Assembly: GCF_003751265.1 (NCBI RefSeq)
Contig: NZ_RJKN01000006.1
Coordinates: forward strand, 124,001 to 188,000
Length of the DNA: 64,000 nt
Direction of reading: 5' to 3'
Source: Pseudokineococcus lusitanus
Lineage (GTDB): Bacteria > Actinomycetota > Actinomycetes > Actinomycetales > Quadrisphaeraceae
Position 1 is the stretch's first letter. Each line of letters starts with the position of its first letter. A model generated the notes under the pieces. That model searched no databases. It was not told where the DNA came from and saw only the letters and a program-made list of their open reading frames with translations. Position numbers and translations under genes: made by a program. Positions 25,170 to 34,506 of the stretch are shown piece after piece.

Positions 25170-26927
25170 TCAGCGGCCGGCGGCCAGGAGCCCCGCGACG
25201 GCGTCGCCCGGGCCGGCGTCGCCCGCCGCCGCCCGCAGGAGCATCGCCATGGCGACGGCGCCCGGGTCCGGCGTCCCGACGACGCGGTCGCCGAGGTAGG
25301 CGGCGCGGCCGCGGCGGGCGCGCACCCGCGCGGTGGCGTCGGCCCCCGCGGCCGCGGCCGCGGCGGCGTCCGCGAGCGACCCGCCGTCGGCGAGCGCGCG
25401 GACGGCGGGGTCGAGGGCGTCGACGAGGGTGCGGTCGCCCGGCTCGGCGCCGCCGACCCGCCGGACGGCGGCGAGCCCGGCACGGAGGCCGTCGCGCCAG
25501 GCGGCGTCGTCGGCGGCGGTCTCGCCCCCGGCCCGCTCGGCCGCGGCGGCCAGCTCGGCGAGCATCAGGCCGACCATCGGTCCGCTCGTGCCGCCGACCT
25601 CGTCGAGGAACACCTCGCCCGCGGCGGCGAGCGCGTCCGCGCCGCTGCGGCGGGACGCGGGGCCGTCGGCGTCGAGGCGGGCGACGACACGCCGCAACCC
25701 ACCGCGCACGTTGTCGCCGAAGTCGCCGTCGCCGGCGAGCCGGTCGAGGCGGGTGAGGTCGCCGTGGGCGGTCTCGACGTCACCGGCCCACCGGCGCAGG
25801 GTGCGCTCGGGGGCCGACGCCCCCTCGGGCACGGAGCCGTCGGCGGCCGGGGCGCCGTCCGTCCCGCCCGCGGCGGCCGGGGCCGTGGCCCCGCCGCCCA
25901 CCCACGGCGCGTCGACGACCGGCGCGCTCCCCCGCGTCAGCGCGGCCGACGACGACGGCGCGCGCCACAGGTCGAGCCAGCCCGGCTCGAGCGCCGTGAG
26001 GGTCACCGAGAAGCCGTGCATGTCGAGGGCCGCGACGTAGGTGCCGACGAGCGCGTCGGCGACGGCGGCGCCCCGGCGGCCCAGCGCCTCCGCCACCTCC
26101 TCGAGGACGGCGTAGAGCTCGAGCTGCGTCGTCGCGCCGAGGCCGTTGACGACGACGAGGAGCCCGTCGCCGCCCCCGGCGGGCAGCGCGTCGAGGACCT
26201 GGCCGACGAGGTCGTCGACGAGGTCCGGCAGCGGCGGGCGGGCCACCGTCCGCTCGGCGCGCTCGCCGTGGATGCCGACGCCGAGCTCCAGCTCGTCCGG
26301 GCCGAGGGCGAACGCCGGCTCGCCCGTGGTCGGGTCGGTCTGCGCGCGCGAGGCGACGGCGAGGCTGCGGCTGGCCGCGGCCACGCGGGCGCCGAGGTCC
26401 GCGAGGTCGTCGACCCCGCGCCCCTCGTCCGCCGCCGCGCCGAGGAGCTTCTCGACGACGACCGTCGCCGCGGTCCCGCGCCGCCCGGCGGCGTTGTCCG
26501 CGGAGTCGGTGGCGAGGTCGTCGTCGACGAGCACCTCGCCGACGCGGACGCCCTCGAGACGCAGCCGCTCGGCGGCGATGCGGAAGTTGACGACGTCGCC
26601 CGTGTAGTTCTTCACGACGAGCACGACGCCCTCGGGCCCGGCGGCGGACCGGCCGGCCTCGAGCACCTGCCGGTTGTGCGGGGACGTGAAGACGAGACCC
26701 GGTGCGGCGCCGTCGAGCAGGCCGGGGCCGAGGAGGCCGACGTGCAGCGGCTCGTGACCGGCGCCGCCGCCGGAGACCAGCCCCGTGCGCCGGCCCTCGT
26801 GGCGGGTGCGCGCCAGCAGGTGCAGCGGCTCGGGGCGCAGCGCGACGAGGTCGGCGTGCGCGCGGGCGAAGCCGGCGGCCGCGCGGGCCACCGGCTCGTG
26901 GGCGGGGTGGACGAACGGGGCGCTCAC
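25170..26927 (-). CDS. Dihydroxyacetone kinase, fused DhaK-DhaL
   Basis: A 585-residue ATP-dependent kinase that phosphorylates dihydroxyacetone (or glyceraldehyde). The DhaK domain (about 1-330) carries GLVSGGGAGHEPLHVG and the His220 in GIHGERAE, which forms the hemiaminal bond to the substrate carbonyl. An Ala/Gly/Pro linker (about 345-375) leads to the DhaL nucleotide domain (about 380-585) with GDGDFGDNVRGG, the Mg-binding Asp motif. Fusion of both domains means it uses ATP, not the PTS. GTG start after GGAGG. It lies 82 bp downstream of the GH13 gene on the same strand and may be co-transcribed. Confidence 0.9.
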   Translation of the reverse strand: MSAPFVHPAHEPVARAAAGFARAHADLVALRPEPLHLLARTRHEGRRTGLVSGGGAGHEPLHVGLLGPGLLDGAAPGLVFTSPHNRQVLEAGRSAAGPEGVVLVVKNYTGDVVNFRIAAERLRLEGVRVGEVLVDDDLATDSADNAAGRRGTAATVVVEKLLGAAADEGRGVDDLADLGARVAAASRSLAVASRAQTDPTTGEPAFALGPDELELGVGIHGERAERTVARPPLPDLVDDLVGQVLDALPAGGGDGLLVVVNGLGATTQLELYAVLEEVAEALGRRGAAVADALVGTYVAALDMHGFSVTLTALEPGWLDLWRAPSSSAALTRGSAPVVDAPWVGGGATAPAAAGGTDGAPAADGSVPEGASAPERTLRRWAGDVETAHGDLTRLDRLAGDGDFGDNVRGGLRRVVARLDADGPASRRSGADALAAAGEVFLDEVGGTSGPMVGLMLAELAAAAERAGGETAADDAAWRDGLRAGLAAVRRVGGAEPGDRTLVDALDPAVRALADGGSLADAAAAAAAGADATARVRARRGRAAYLGDRVVGTPDPGAVAMAMLLRAAAGDAGPGDAVAGLLAAGR

Positions 26928-27009
26928 GGGTCCTCCTCCGCGCGCGGCGTCGGCACCGCGCGGCAGGGCGATCCTGCGGGCCCCGGCTCACCCCGGCAAG
27001 GGCACGGCC

Positions 27010-28743
27010 TCAGCCCTGGCGCACCCACACGGCCGTGCTGGCGGGCAGGTGCACCCAGCCGTCGCCGTGGTCGACGGACGGCTCGGAGACGAGGAGGACC
27101 TCGGCGCCCGCGGGCACGGCGGTGTCCTCGTGGCCCATGTTGACGAAGCACGTCACGGCCCCGGGGCCGCCCTCGCCGACGTGGACGGCGAGGAGGTCGC
27201 CGCGCCGCTCGAGCCGGGCGCCGGCGCGGCCGAGCACGCGGGACTCGCGCCGCACGAGCAGCGCCTCGCGGTAGAGGCGCAGGGTCGACGTCGGGTCGAC
27301 CGCCTGGCGCTCGACGGAGAGGTCCTCCCAGCCGGCGGGCTGCGGCAGCCACGAGGCGCCCGTCCCGGCGGGCGAGAAGCCCCACGCCGAGCCGTCCTCC
27401 GTCGTCGTCGTCCACGGCAGCGGGATCCGGCAGCCGTCACGGCCGCTGCGCAGCCCCCCGGACCGGAAGAAGATCGGGTCCTTCTTCACGGCGTCGGGGA
27501 CGACGACCTGCGGCAGGCCCAGCTCCTCGCCGGCGTAGAGGTACGGGGAGCCCGGCAGCGCGAGCAGGAGCATCGCCGCGGAGCGGGCGCGCGAGAGGCC
27601 GTGCGCGCCGCCGCCGAAGCGGGTGACCTGGCGGTCCTTGTCGTGGTTCCCGAGGACCCACGAGACCGGCGCGCCGACCTTGTCGAAGGCCTCGAGCGCC
27701 GTGCCGACGCCGTCGGCGAAGGCCTTGGCGTCCCACGGCGACTTGAGCAGCCGGAAGGCGAAGGACTGGTGCATCTCGTCGGGCCGCACGTAGGCGGCGA
27801 CCCGGTCGAGGTCGGAGAGGCAGACCTCGCCGACGAGCATGCGGGGCGCGCCGTCGGCCGCCTCGTACGAGTCGACGAGCGCGCGCCAGCGGCGCCACAC
27901 GTCGTGCACCTCGGGCTGGTCCCACGTGTGCCGCTGCTCGTCGCCGTGGCCGAAGAGGGTCGGCGAGTAGGTGCCGGGGTTGTCGCGGAGCTCGCGGTCC
28001 TTGAAGAGGCCGTAGGCGACGTCGACCCGGAAGCCGTCGACGCCGAGGTCGAGCCAGAAGCGCAGCGACTCCTCGAAGTCGTCGGCGACGGTCGGCTCGC
28101 GCCAGTCGAGGTCGGGCTGCTCCGGCGAGAAGAGGTGGAGGTACCAGCGGCCGTCGGGCGTGCGCGACCACGCCGGCCCGCCGAAGAGGCTGACCCAGTT
28201 GTTGGGCGGCTCCGGCGACGGCGGGGCGAAGACGTACTTGCGGGCGTGCTCGGAGGTCGGGTCGGCGACGGCCTCGCGGAACCACGGGTGGGCGTCGGAG
28301 GTGTGGTTGGGGACGACGTCGAGCAGGACGCGCAGGCCGAGGGCGTGGGCGTCCTCGACGAGACGGGCGACGTCGTCGACGGAGCCGAGCTCGGCGTCGA
28401 CGGCGCGGTAGTCGGTGACGTCGTAGCCGCCGTCCGCGCCGCCCGACGGGTAGTGCGGGGTGAGCCAGAGGGCGTCGACGCCGAGCCACGCGAGGTACGG
28501 CAGGCGGGAGCGGAGGCCCTCGACGTCGCCGACGCCGTCGCCGTCCGCGTCGGCGAAGGAGCGCAGGTACACCTGGTAGACGACCGCGTCGCGCCACCAC
28601 GCCTCGTCGACGGCGCGGCGCCCCTCGGCGGGGCGCGCCGCGGGGGCGGCTGCGGTGCAGGCGGAGCGCTGCCGCACGAGCGCGGACGTCGCCCGGCGGG
28701 TGCCGGCGGAGCCCGTGGAGCAGGAGCCGTCAGAGGTGGCCAT
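27010..28743 (-). CDS. Glycoside hydrolase family 13 alpha-glucosidase
   Basis: A 577-residue alpha-amylase-superfamily enzyme of the oligo-1,6-/alpha-glucosidase type. The barrel begins at AWWRDAVVYQVYLRSFADADGDGVGD (about 47). Conserved regions: DVVPNHTSDAHPWF, the nucleophile Asp in GFRVDVAYGLFKD, the acid/base Glu in LVGEVCLSD, and the transition-state Asp in VLGNHDKDR. The first 45 residues (Ser/Thr/Ala/Arg-rich) match no domain, and no clear ribosome site precedes the ATG, so the true start may lie further in. No signal peptide, hence it acts on imported malto- or isomalto-oligosaccharides. The kinase gene follows on the same strand. Confidence 0.88.
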   Translation of the reverse strand: MATSDGSCSTGSAGTRRATSALVRQRSACTAAAPAARPAEGRRAVDEAWWRDAVVYQVYLRSFADADGDGVGDVEGLRSRLPYLAWLGVDALWLTPHYPSGGADGGYDVTDYRAVDAELGSVDDVARLVEDAHALGLRVLLDVVPNHTSDAHPWFREAVADPTSEHARKYVFAPPSPEPPNNWVSLFGGPAWSRTPDGRWYLHLFSPEQPDLDWREPTVADDFEESLRFWLDLGVDGFRVDVAYGLFKDRELRDNPGTYSPTLFGHGDEQRHTWDQPEVHDVWRRWRALVDSYEAADGAPRMLVGEVCLSDLDRVAAYVRPDEMHQSFAFRLLKSPWDAKAFADGVGTALEAFDKVGAPVSWVLGNHDKDRQVTRFGGGAHGLSRARSAAMLLLALPGSPYLYAGEELGLPQVVVPDAVKKDPIFFRSGGLRSGRDGCRIPLPWTTTTEDGSAWGFSPAGTGASWLPQPAGWEDLSVERQAVDPTSTLRLYREALLVRRESRVLGRAGARLERRGDLLAVHVGEGGPGAVTCFVNMGHEDTAVPAGAEVLLVSEPSVDHGDGWVHLPASTAVWVRQG

Positions 28744-28850
28744 GCCGCACTATCGGCCGCTTCCGCCCCCGGCTTCAGCACGTCCGCGCCTCGGGACGGT
28801 CGGGACGGACCGACCATCTCGGACCGGGAGGAGCCGGACGTCCCGACGAC

Positions 28851-28887
28851 CGCACCCCGCTCCCGCGCAGGGCGGGAGCAGGGTGCG
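28851..28887 (-). terminator. Hairpin downstream of the PIG-L gene
   Basis: A 16-bp stem with one C-A mismatch (28851-28866 with 28872-28887) in the 200-bp gap between the GH13 start and the PIG-L stop. It belongs to the same GGGTGCGG-type sequence family as the hairpin at 22403. Confidence 0.55.
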
Positions 28888-28943
28888 GGGCGTCGGGGGA
28901 CGACGCCCGGTCGCGCGGCTGAAGGGGGACGCCGCGCGACCCG

Positions 28944-29570
28944 TCACACGTCGAGCTGCACCCGGTGGGGCACGAAGCCCTCGGCGTGCTCGACGCGTGC
29001 CTGGAAGCCCCGGTAGCCCGCCTGCGTCGTCACCAGGGACGTCGACGCCATGGCGGAGTGCGCCACCTGGGAGGCGTGGCACCGCAGGGCGGTGACCTTC
29101 TTGTCGAAGGCGTCGGTGATGTCGACGAAGACGGACGGGGCGAAGTGGTAGCTCGACGGCGAGTCGTAGCAGAGCACGCGCTTGCAGTGGCGAGCCGCAC
29201 CCAGCGTGGCGAGCGCGACGGCACGGTGGTCCTGGTGCGTGTCCTGCAGCCCGTGGGTGTAGACGACGTCGACGCCCTCCTGGCGGATGAGGCTCTCGAT
29301 GGTGTGCACCAGCTGCAGCTCGTGGGCCGACACCGACCCGTCCGGCAGCCCGCCCCACCGCAGCTCGGCGCCCAGGACGGCGGCGGCCTCCTCCTGCTCG
29401 CGGGTACGGGCGGTGACGTCGCCGGGACCCGCCTGGCCCGTCGTGATGACGAGCATGATCACCCGGTCCCCCCGGGCGACGTGCTTGGCGAGGGCTCCCC
29501 CGCAGCCGAGCTCGATGTCGTCCGGGTGCGAGCCGACGGCCAGGACGGTCGTGGTGGTGCACGTGCACAT
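28944..29570 (-). CDS. PIG-L (LmbE-like) family deacetylase
   Basis: A 208-residue zinc-dependent N-deacetylase of the GlcNAc-PI de-N-acetylase family. The signature AVGSHPDDIELGCGG (about 11-25) supplies two metal ligands and the catalytic Asp, and THGLQDTHQDHRAVA (about 104-118) supplies the distal His ligand. Actinobacterial members deacetylate GlcNAc-inositol (MshB), mycothiol conjugates (Mca) or various sugars; this one is shorter than MshB and lacks its extra loops. ATG follows GGGGGGAACC. It is downstream of the GH6 gene in the same direction but two hairpins intervene, so it may be transcribed separately. Confidence 0.83.
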   Translation of the reverse strand: MCTCTTTTVLAVGSHPDDIELGCGGALAKHVARGDRVIMLVITTGQAGPGDVTARTREQEEAAAVLGAELRWGGLPDGSVSAHELQLVHTIESLIRQEGVDVVYTHGLQDTHQDHRAVALATLGAARHCKRVLCYDSPSSYHFAPSVFVDITDAFDKKVTALRCHASQVAHSAMASTSLVTTQAGYRGFQARVEHAEGFVPHRVQLDV

Positions 29571-29649
29571 GAGGTTCCCCCCTCGTCGTGGTGCCCTCCG
29601 GGTGGCGCCCGTCCGTCGGGCCGCCCCCGCCCGGGCGTGGTGGTGCCGG

Positions 29650-29677
29650 GCCCGGGGCGCCGTCGGGCGCCCCGGGC
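29650..29677 (-). terminator. Hairpin downstream of the cslA-glxA-GH6 operon
   Basis: Perfect 12-bp stem (29650-29661 with 29666-29677), loop GTCG, followed upstream on the plus strand by a second bulged stem around 29684-29712. Both lie just past the GH6 stop (29727, minus strand) and probably end the operon before the PIG-L gene. Confidence 0.55.
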
Positions 29678-29726
29678 GGTGGGTCGCGGTCGGCGTCGCC
29701 GACGGCCGCGACCGGACGACGGCTGC

Positions 29727-30755
29727 TCAGCCGTCCCCGGGCGGCAGGAGCTGCGCGCCGCCGCGGTCCCGGACCAGGGCGCGCGCCTGCTCCGGCCACC
29801 AGGCGCCGGCCTCGGGCTCGCCGTCCCGGCACGCCCCGTCGGAGTTGCCCGGCTGCTTCACCCAGAGGAAGGCGACGGCGAGCGGTGACCCGGTGGCGAA
29901 CGTGGGTGAGTCCCCCAGCGCCCGCCCGGGCGGGTTGCACCACGCGTCGACGTCACCGGCCGCGGCCTCCGGCGGCCCGTTGCCGTTCCGCGAGGTGTCG
30001 ACGACGAAGGACGTCCCGTCGAGCAGGTCGGAGAGCTCCTCGCCGTAGCGCAGGGAGTCGGCCGTGGTCTGGAAGTTGGACGTGTTCAAGGCGAAGCCGT
30101 CGGCCCGCGAGACGCCCGACTCCCGCAGGGCCGCGGCCAGCGCCTCCGCGTCCTCGACCCAGCCCGCGTGCCCCGCGTCCACGTAGACCTGCGTGGCCTC
30201 GCGCTGGCCGAGGATGTCCACGGCCGTGGTCAGCAGGGCATAGGTGTCCTCGGGCGCCTCGCCGGCGCCGCAGCCCTGGAGGGCGTGCGTCACCGCGTCC
30301 GGCTCGAGCACGACGAGGGCCGGCCGGTCCCCGATGCCCGCGGACAGGGCGCCGAGCCAGTCGTAGTACGTCTGCGCGTCGGCGGCCCCCCCGGCGGAGT
30401 ACTGCCCGCAGTCCCGGTGGGGCATGTTGTAGACCACGAGGACGGGGACCTGCCCGGCCCGGGCCGCCGCCGTGGTGAGGCGTTCGGCCGCGGCGAAGGT
30501 GTCCTCCTGCTGACCGGAGAACCAGGTGGCCACGGGCTGCTCGGCGATCACCGCGTAGGCGTCGGCGTCCGCGTAGCGCCCTGCGGCCTCGGCGGTCGCC
30601 GCCTCGACCGCCGCGGGGCTCGCCGGGTCGACGTACAGCGGCATCCCGCCGAAGAGGGCCTGCGGCGCCTGCGGCTCCTCGGGGGGTGACGGGACCGTCC
30701 CGCAGCCCGCCAGGGCGAGGACGCCGAGCAGCGCGACCGCCGCGGTGACCCTCAC
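29727..30755 (-). CDS. GH6 family lipoprotein, CslZ-like (cslA-glxA operon)
   Basis: A 342-residue lipoprotein: lipobox LALAGC with Cys18, short Pro/Glu linker, then a compact GH6 endoglucanase domain. The two acidic motifs of the family are present, YNMPHRDCGQYSAGG (Asp115) and VVLEPDAVTH (Asp153, the general acid), as is WVKQPGNSDGAC with the base-region Asp. GH6 enzymes cut beta-1,4-glucan with inversion. The GTG start overlaps the glxA stop by four bases. In Streptomyces a GH6 protein (CslZ) sits in the cslA-glxA cluster; by position this is its counterpart and may trim the polymer made by CslA. Confidence 0.85.
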   Translation of the reverse strand: MRVTAAVALLGVLALAGCGTVPSPPEEPQAPQALFGGMPLYVDPASPAAVEAATAEAAGRYADADAYAVIAEQPVATWFSGQQEDTFAAAERLTTAAARAGQVPVLVVYNMPHRDCGQYSAGGAADAQTYYDWLGALSAGIGDRPALVVLEPDAVTHALQGCGAGEAPEDTYALLTTAVDILGQREATQVYVDAGHAGWVEDAEALAAALRESGVSRADGFALNTSNFQTTADSLRYGEELSDLLDGTSFVVDTSRNGNGPPEAAAGDVDAWCNPPGRALGDSPTFATGSPLAVAFLWVKQPGNSDGACRDGEPEAGAWWPEQARALVRDRGGAQLLPPGDG

Positions 30756-32689
30756 GGGACGTGCACCCACTGCGCGACCGACGGCTTCCCGTTCTCGTCG
30801 ACGAGGAAGAGCATGTAGTGACCTGCCGGCGTGAGGTTCTCGTTGGCGTCCAGCGTCAGCGCCAGGGCACCGGAACCGGTCCGCTCGACGTCCAGGGCGA
30901 CCGACCGCTGCTCGGTGTCGGTGACGTGGGTGACGGCGGACGGACGCACCAGGCGGGCGGAGGCGATGTTCCCCGACGCGCGGACCTCGAAGGTCGTGCC
31001 CCGCTCCACCGACTCGGGCGCCTTGAGGACCATGGGTCGGGCACCCTCGGTGAAGAAGTACGGCGGCTGGTAGATCTCGAAGCGCTTCTCGAAGGTCCCG
31101 GCGGTCTCGTTCTCGGCGTCGCCGTACAGGGGGTCCGACCCCAGGGTGAGGACCGAGCCGTCGGGCAGCAGCAACGCCTCGGAGTGGTAGTTGCGCCCGA
31201 CGTGGTTCGGCGCGACCTCCTCCATCGTGTTGGTGGCCGGCGTGTACAGCTGCGCGGCGAAGTTGTCGGACCTGTTCGAGCCGCGGTACCCGCGGGACCC
31301 GCCGGTCAGCAGTACGTCGTCCGTCGGCAGGTTGACCGCCGAGACGTACCGCCCGGGCTGCACCAGGTCGGGCGCCGGCGTGACCCGGGCGTCGTCGAAG
31401 CTGATGACGTCGACACGGGCGGTCGAGCCGGGGGTGTCGCCCACGGGGCCGCCGCCGGCGACGAGCACGTCCTGCTCCTGCGCCGGGGCGAGGAGGATCG
31501 AGCTCGACGTCTCGTTCATCTCCGGCTCACGCAGGCCCCCGGGGATCTCGGCGAACTCGTTGGTGGTCAGGTCCCAGGTGCCGGGCGCCCGCAGCCGCTC
31601 GGCGGGGCCGTAGCCGGTGGAGGAGCCCGAGTAGAGGATCTTCCCGTCCGCACCGCGGAAGAGCGCCGGGTACGTCGGGAAAGGCATGTCGAGGTCGGGG
31701 CGCGGCGTCCACGTCTTGGCGTGGACGTCGTACTCCTCCGTGGTGCCCTGGTTCTCGTCGATGAACTGGCCGTACTCGTCGAGACCCGACACGGCGAAGA
31801 TCGAGTCGTCGTCCGGGTTCGACCCGGCGGCGGAGAAGAGCGAGGGGTACCAGCGCGCCCGGTTGAGGTCGCCGACCTCGACGTACTGCTCCTTGTAGAT
31901 GTCGAACTCGTAGGACGCGTCGAGGCCCCAGTAGTCCTGCTTGGCGGAGTCGATGGTGTCGGCCTGGCCGTAGAGGCCGGGGCGGTCGTCGCCCTTCCAG
32001 GTGAGCTGGTGGCCCTCGCCGGTGAAGTCGTCGCCGGTGCCGGGCTCGACCGCCTCGACCCACACCCGTACGGAGGTGGGCTCCTTGCCGCCCCCGGCGA
32101 GCTTGCGCACCATCGGCAGGACGGTGTCCTCGGTGGTGCGGTACTCCACGCCGGTGGCGTCGTCGACGAAGACGGTGCCGACCGGGACCGGGGTGTCGAC
32201 CTCGTAGATGGCGTCGTTGTGGATCGTCAGGACACCGGCGGCTCGCTCGACGTCGGACTCGAGCACCTCGTACTTCTTCGTGCCGCCGGCGATGAGGACG
32301 TTGCCGTTGGGCAGGAAGGCGTGGCCGCCGCAGAAGAGGTCCTCCGGCGTGTCGATGGTGCGCATCTGGTCGGTGGCGGGGTCCCACAGCAGGGTGCGGA
32401 ACGTCCCGGCCTCGAAGTGGTGCTCGTTGTTGCCGGACCCGGCGACGACGAGCACCTTGCCGGTGGCCAGCAGCACGGAGTGGACCCCGTTGAGCTGGTA
32501 CTCCGGGGGGAGCTCGACCGTCGTCCACGAGCCGTTGGCGGCCATGTAGTCGGGCCGCGACTCCTGCCAGAAGGTCGACGCACGGTCCGTGCCGATCGCG
32601 ACCTGAGGGCCGTTGACGGCGACCAGCAGGACGGCGACGCCGCCGACGACCGCGCGGTTGCGGAGCTTGAGGGCGGTGCTGCGCTTCAC
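30752..32689 (-). CDS. glxA: GlxA-like copper radical oxidase (galactose oxidase family)
   Basis: A 645-residue membrane-anchored or exported oxidase: N-terminal hydrophobic helix (about 13-27), kelch beta-propeller and C-terminal DUF1929 domain (about 545-645). Likely copper-site residues, aligned from memory with galactose oxidase and Streptomyces GlxA, are Cys120 (LFCGGH) cross-linked to Tyr320 (TEEYDV), Tyr501-His502 (GRNYHSE) and His588 (VTHVTDTEQR). The enzyme oxidises a primary alcohol of a glycan to the aldehyde and makes peroxide. GTG start overlaps the cslA stop; its own stop overlaps the GH6 start. The three-gene coupling matches the Streptomyces cslA-glxA-cslZ cluster. Confidence 0.88.
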   Translation of the reverse strand: MKRSTALKLRNRAVVGGVAVLLVAVNGPQVAIGTDRASTFWQESRPDYMAANGSWTTVELPPEYQLNGVHSVLLATGKVLVVAGSGNNEHHFEAGTFRTLLWDPATDQMRTIDTPEDLFCGGHAFLPNGNVLIAGGTKKYEVLESDVERAAGVLTIHNDAIYEVDTPVPVGTVFVDDATGVEYRTTEDTVLPMVRKLAGGGKEPTSVRVWVEAVEPGTGDDFTGEGHQLTWKGDDRPGLYGQADTIDSAKQDYWGLDASYEFDIYKEQYVEVGDLNRARWYPSLFSAAGSNPDDDSIFAVSGLDEYGQFIDENQGTTEEYDVHAKTWTPRPDLDMPFPTYPALFRGADGKILYSGSSTGYGPAERLRAPGTWDLTTNEFAEIPGGLREPEMNETSSSILLAPAQEQDVLVAGGGPVGDTPGSTARVDVISFDDARVTPAPDLVQPGRYVSAVNLPTDDVLLTGGSRGYRGSNRSDNFAAQLYTPATNTMEEVAPNHVGRNYHSEALLLPDGSVLTLGSDPLYGDAENETAGTFEKRFEIYQPPYFFTEGARPMVLKAPESVERGTTFEVRASGNIASARLVRPSAVTHVTDTEQRSVALDVERTGSGALALTLDANENLTPAGHYMLFLVDENGKPSVAQWVHVP

Positions 32690-34506
32690 GGGCGGGCCTC
32701 CAGGACGGCGGGCGTGTCGGGCTGGTGGTCGGTGTCGAGCGGCACGACGAGGTCGCGGGGGGCGGCCGTGCGCACCCGCTGGTGGGGGATGCGCCGGCCG
32801 GCACGGCGGGTGACCGAGGCGCCGTGCAGCTCGGTGCCCTTCCAGATCAGCACCGGCGTGAAGCAGATGGCCAGGGCGAGGAAGGCCCAGAACAGCATCG
32901 TGGGGTGGTGGTGGCCGAGGACGGCCGACGCCACGAGCGAGATGCCGATGAGCACGCCCCAGGCGATGTTCTTGCGGAAGACCGCGAGGCTGTCGCCGAC
33001 CGATCCGGAGCCCTTCGGGGTGACCGCGAAGGGGACGTTCTTGCCGCGGACCGCGTCGATCAGCGCGACCACGTACATGGGCGCCGAGAGGATCGACACG
33101 AACATCCCGAGGATGCCGGAGGACCCCTCCTCCTCGTGGGGAGAGACGTTGTACCGACGGTTCCAGAAGTAGATGCCCACCTGCATCACCGCGGCGTTCA
33201 GGTACAGCATCAACCAGATGTTGGCCGCCACCCGGACGCCGCCGGCCCCCGTCCACAGGTAGATGGCGACGTTGATGTTGCCGAGGATCCAGCTCATCGC
33301 CGCCGACGGGTAGTACGACATGAGGAACAGGTAGTGCAGGCGCCGGCCCCAGGAGAGCTTGGCGGCGAACCTGTGGAAGGAGCGGACCATCACCTCGTTG
33401 GTGCCGCGCGCCCATCGGTTCTGCTGGGTGAAGAAGTCCGACCAGTTCCCCGGGCCCTCGCCGACGGCGAGCACGTCGGGCGTGTAGACCGACTTCCACG
33501 TGCGACCGGTCAGGCTGTTCTTCCGGGTGTGCCACACGAGCGACGTGGCTGCGTCCTCGGTGATCGAGTCGGCGAGCCCGTCGATCTCCCGCAGCGCCTG
33601 CAGCCGGACGGCGTTGTTGGTGCCCACGAACATCGGCGTGGTCCAGCGGTTCCCGGCGCGCTGCAGCACCGAGTGGAACAGGTACTGCTGGGACTCGCTC
33701 GCCTTGGTGACGAAGTTGTCGTGGTTCTGCCCGTACACCTGGGGGCCGACGACGAAGGCGACGTCCGGGTCGCGGAAGTACCCCATCAGCCGGCGCGCGA
33801 GGTCCGGGTGCGGGACGTGGTCGGTGTCGACCGACACCCAGAAGTCGTAGGCGTGGCCGTGCTCGACGAACCAGGCGTTGTAGTTGCCGTGCTTGGTCCT
33901 GCGCTTGTGCTTGCCGGACTCCTGGTTCCACTTCTCGACCCCGTGGCGGGTGAAGTGGCGGACACCGATCCGCTCGCACATCGCCCGCACGTCGGGGTCG
34001 TCCCCCTCGTCGAGCAACCAGATGTCCAGGACGCCGTCGTGGCGGATGGCCTTGGCGGCCACGAGCGTCTTCTCCGCCATCTCCACCGGCTCCTTGCCGG
34101 GGACGATGGTGGTGAGGAACGCCAGACGATGACCGGCCTCGGGCAGCACGGGGACCGGGTCGGCCGCGTTGAGAGTCGCCCGCACGAGGGTGGTGACGTT
34201 GATGAGCCGCAGCACCTCGATGAGGCCGACGGCGGCGATGAGCCCGAAGCTCACGTAGTGCGCCCACCCGACGAGGTCGGTGGGGTGGTGCGCCGGCTGC
34301 AGCAGCCAGACGAGGAAGGTCACCTCGAAGACCACGGCGGCGGCCAGCAGCGGGTAGGCGTGCCGGCGGCGGCCGTCCCGGGCGATGAGGTTGCGGAAGC
34401 GGACCGTGTAGGGCCCGGGGCCCGGGTCGGTGAGCGGCCCGGCCAGACGCGTGTAGGCGTCGTACGTGTGGATGTTGTCCCGGTGGATGCCCTCCGTGAC
34501 GCTCAC
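32686..34506 (-). CDS. cslA: Cellulose synthase-like glycosyltransferase 2 (CslA)
   Basis: A 606-residue processive GT2 membrane enzyme. Two N-terminal helices (about 50-105) precede the catalytic domain with Asp166 (LLDEGDD), DTD at 227-229, TED at 317-319 and QQNRW at 361-365, the D,D,D,QxxRW set of cellulose/chitin/hyaluronan synthases. About five helices follow (380-575). The c-di-GMP PilZ domain of BcsA is absent. The start is uncertain: GTG at 34506 overlaps the stop of a 16-codon leader ORF, while the frame stays open to an ATG at 34635. It should polymerise a beta-glucan at the membrane that GlxA then oxidises. Confidence 0.87.
   Translation of the reverse strand: MSVTEGIHRDNIHTYDAYTRLAGPLTDPGPGPYTVRFRNLIARDGRRRHAYPLLAAAVVFEVTFLVWLLQPAHHPTDLVGWAHYVSFGLIAAVGLIEVLRLINVTTLVRATLNAADPVPVLPEAGHRLAFLTTIVPGKEPVEMAEKTLVAAKAIRHDGVLDIWLLDEGDDPDVRAMCERIGVRHFTRHGVEKWNQESGKHKRRTKHGNYNAWFVEHGHAYDFWVSVDTDHVPHPDLARRLMGYFRDPDVAFVVGPQVYGQNHDNFVTKASESQQYLFHSVLQRAGNRWTTPMFVGTNNAVRLQALREIDGLADSITEDAATSLVWHTRKNSLTGRTWKSVYTPDVLAVGEGPGNWSDFFTQQNRWARGTNEVMVRSFHRFAAKLSWGRRLHYLFLMSYYPSAAMSWILGNINVAIYLWTGAGGVRVAANIWLMLYLNAAVMQVGIYFWNRRYNVSPHEEEGSSGILGMFVSILSAPMYVVALIDAVRGKNVPFAVTPKGSGSVGDSLAVFRKNIAWGVLIGISLVASAVLGHHHPTMLFWAFLALAICFTPVLIWKGTELHGASVTRRAGRRIPHQRVRTAAPRDLVVPLDTDHQPDTPAVLEARP

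Noticed and set aside
26924-27440. Extra small open frames in the kinase-GH13 junction
   Set aside because: They are out-of-frame shadows of the GH13 3' end with no ribosome site or motif.
28621-28743. Extended N-terminus of the GH13 enzyme as a signal peptide
   Set aside because: The Ser/Thr/Ala/Arg-rich leader has no hydrophobic core. More likely the true start is further downstream or the leader is disordered.
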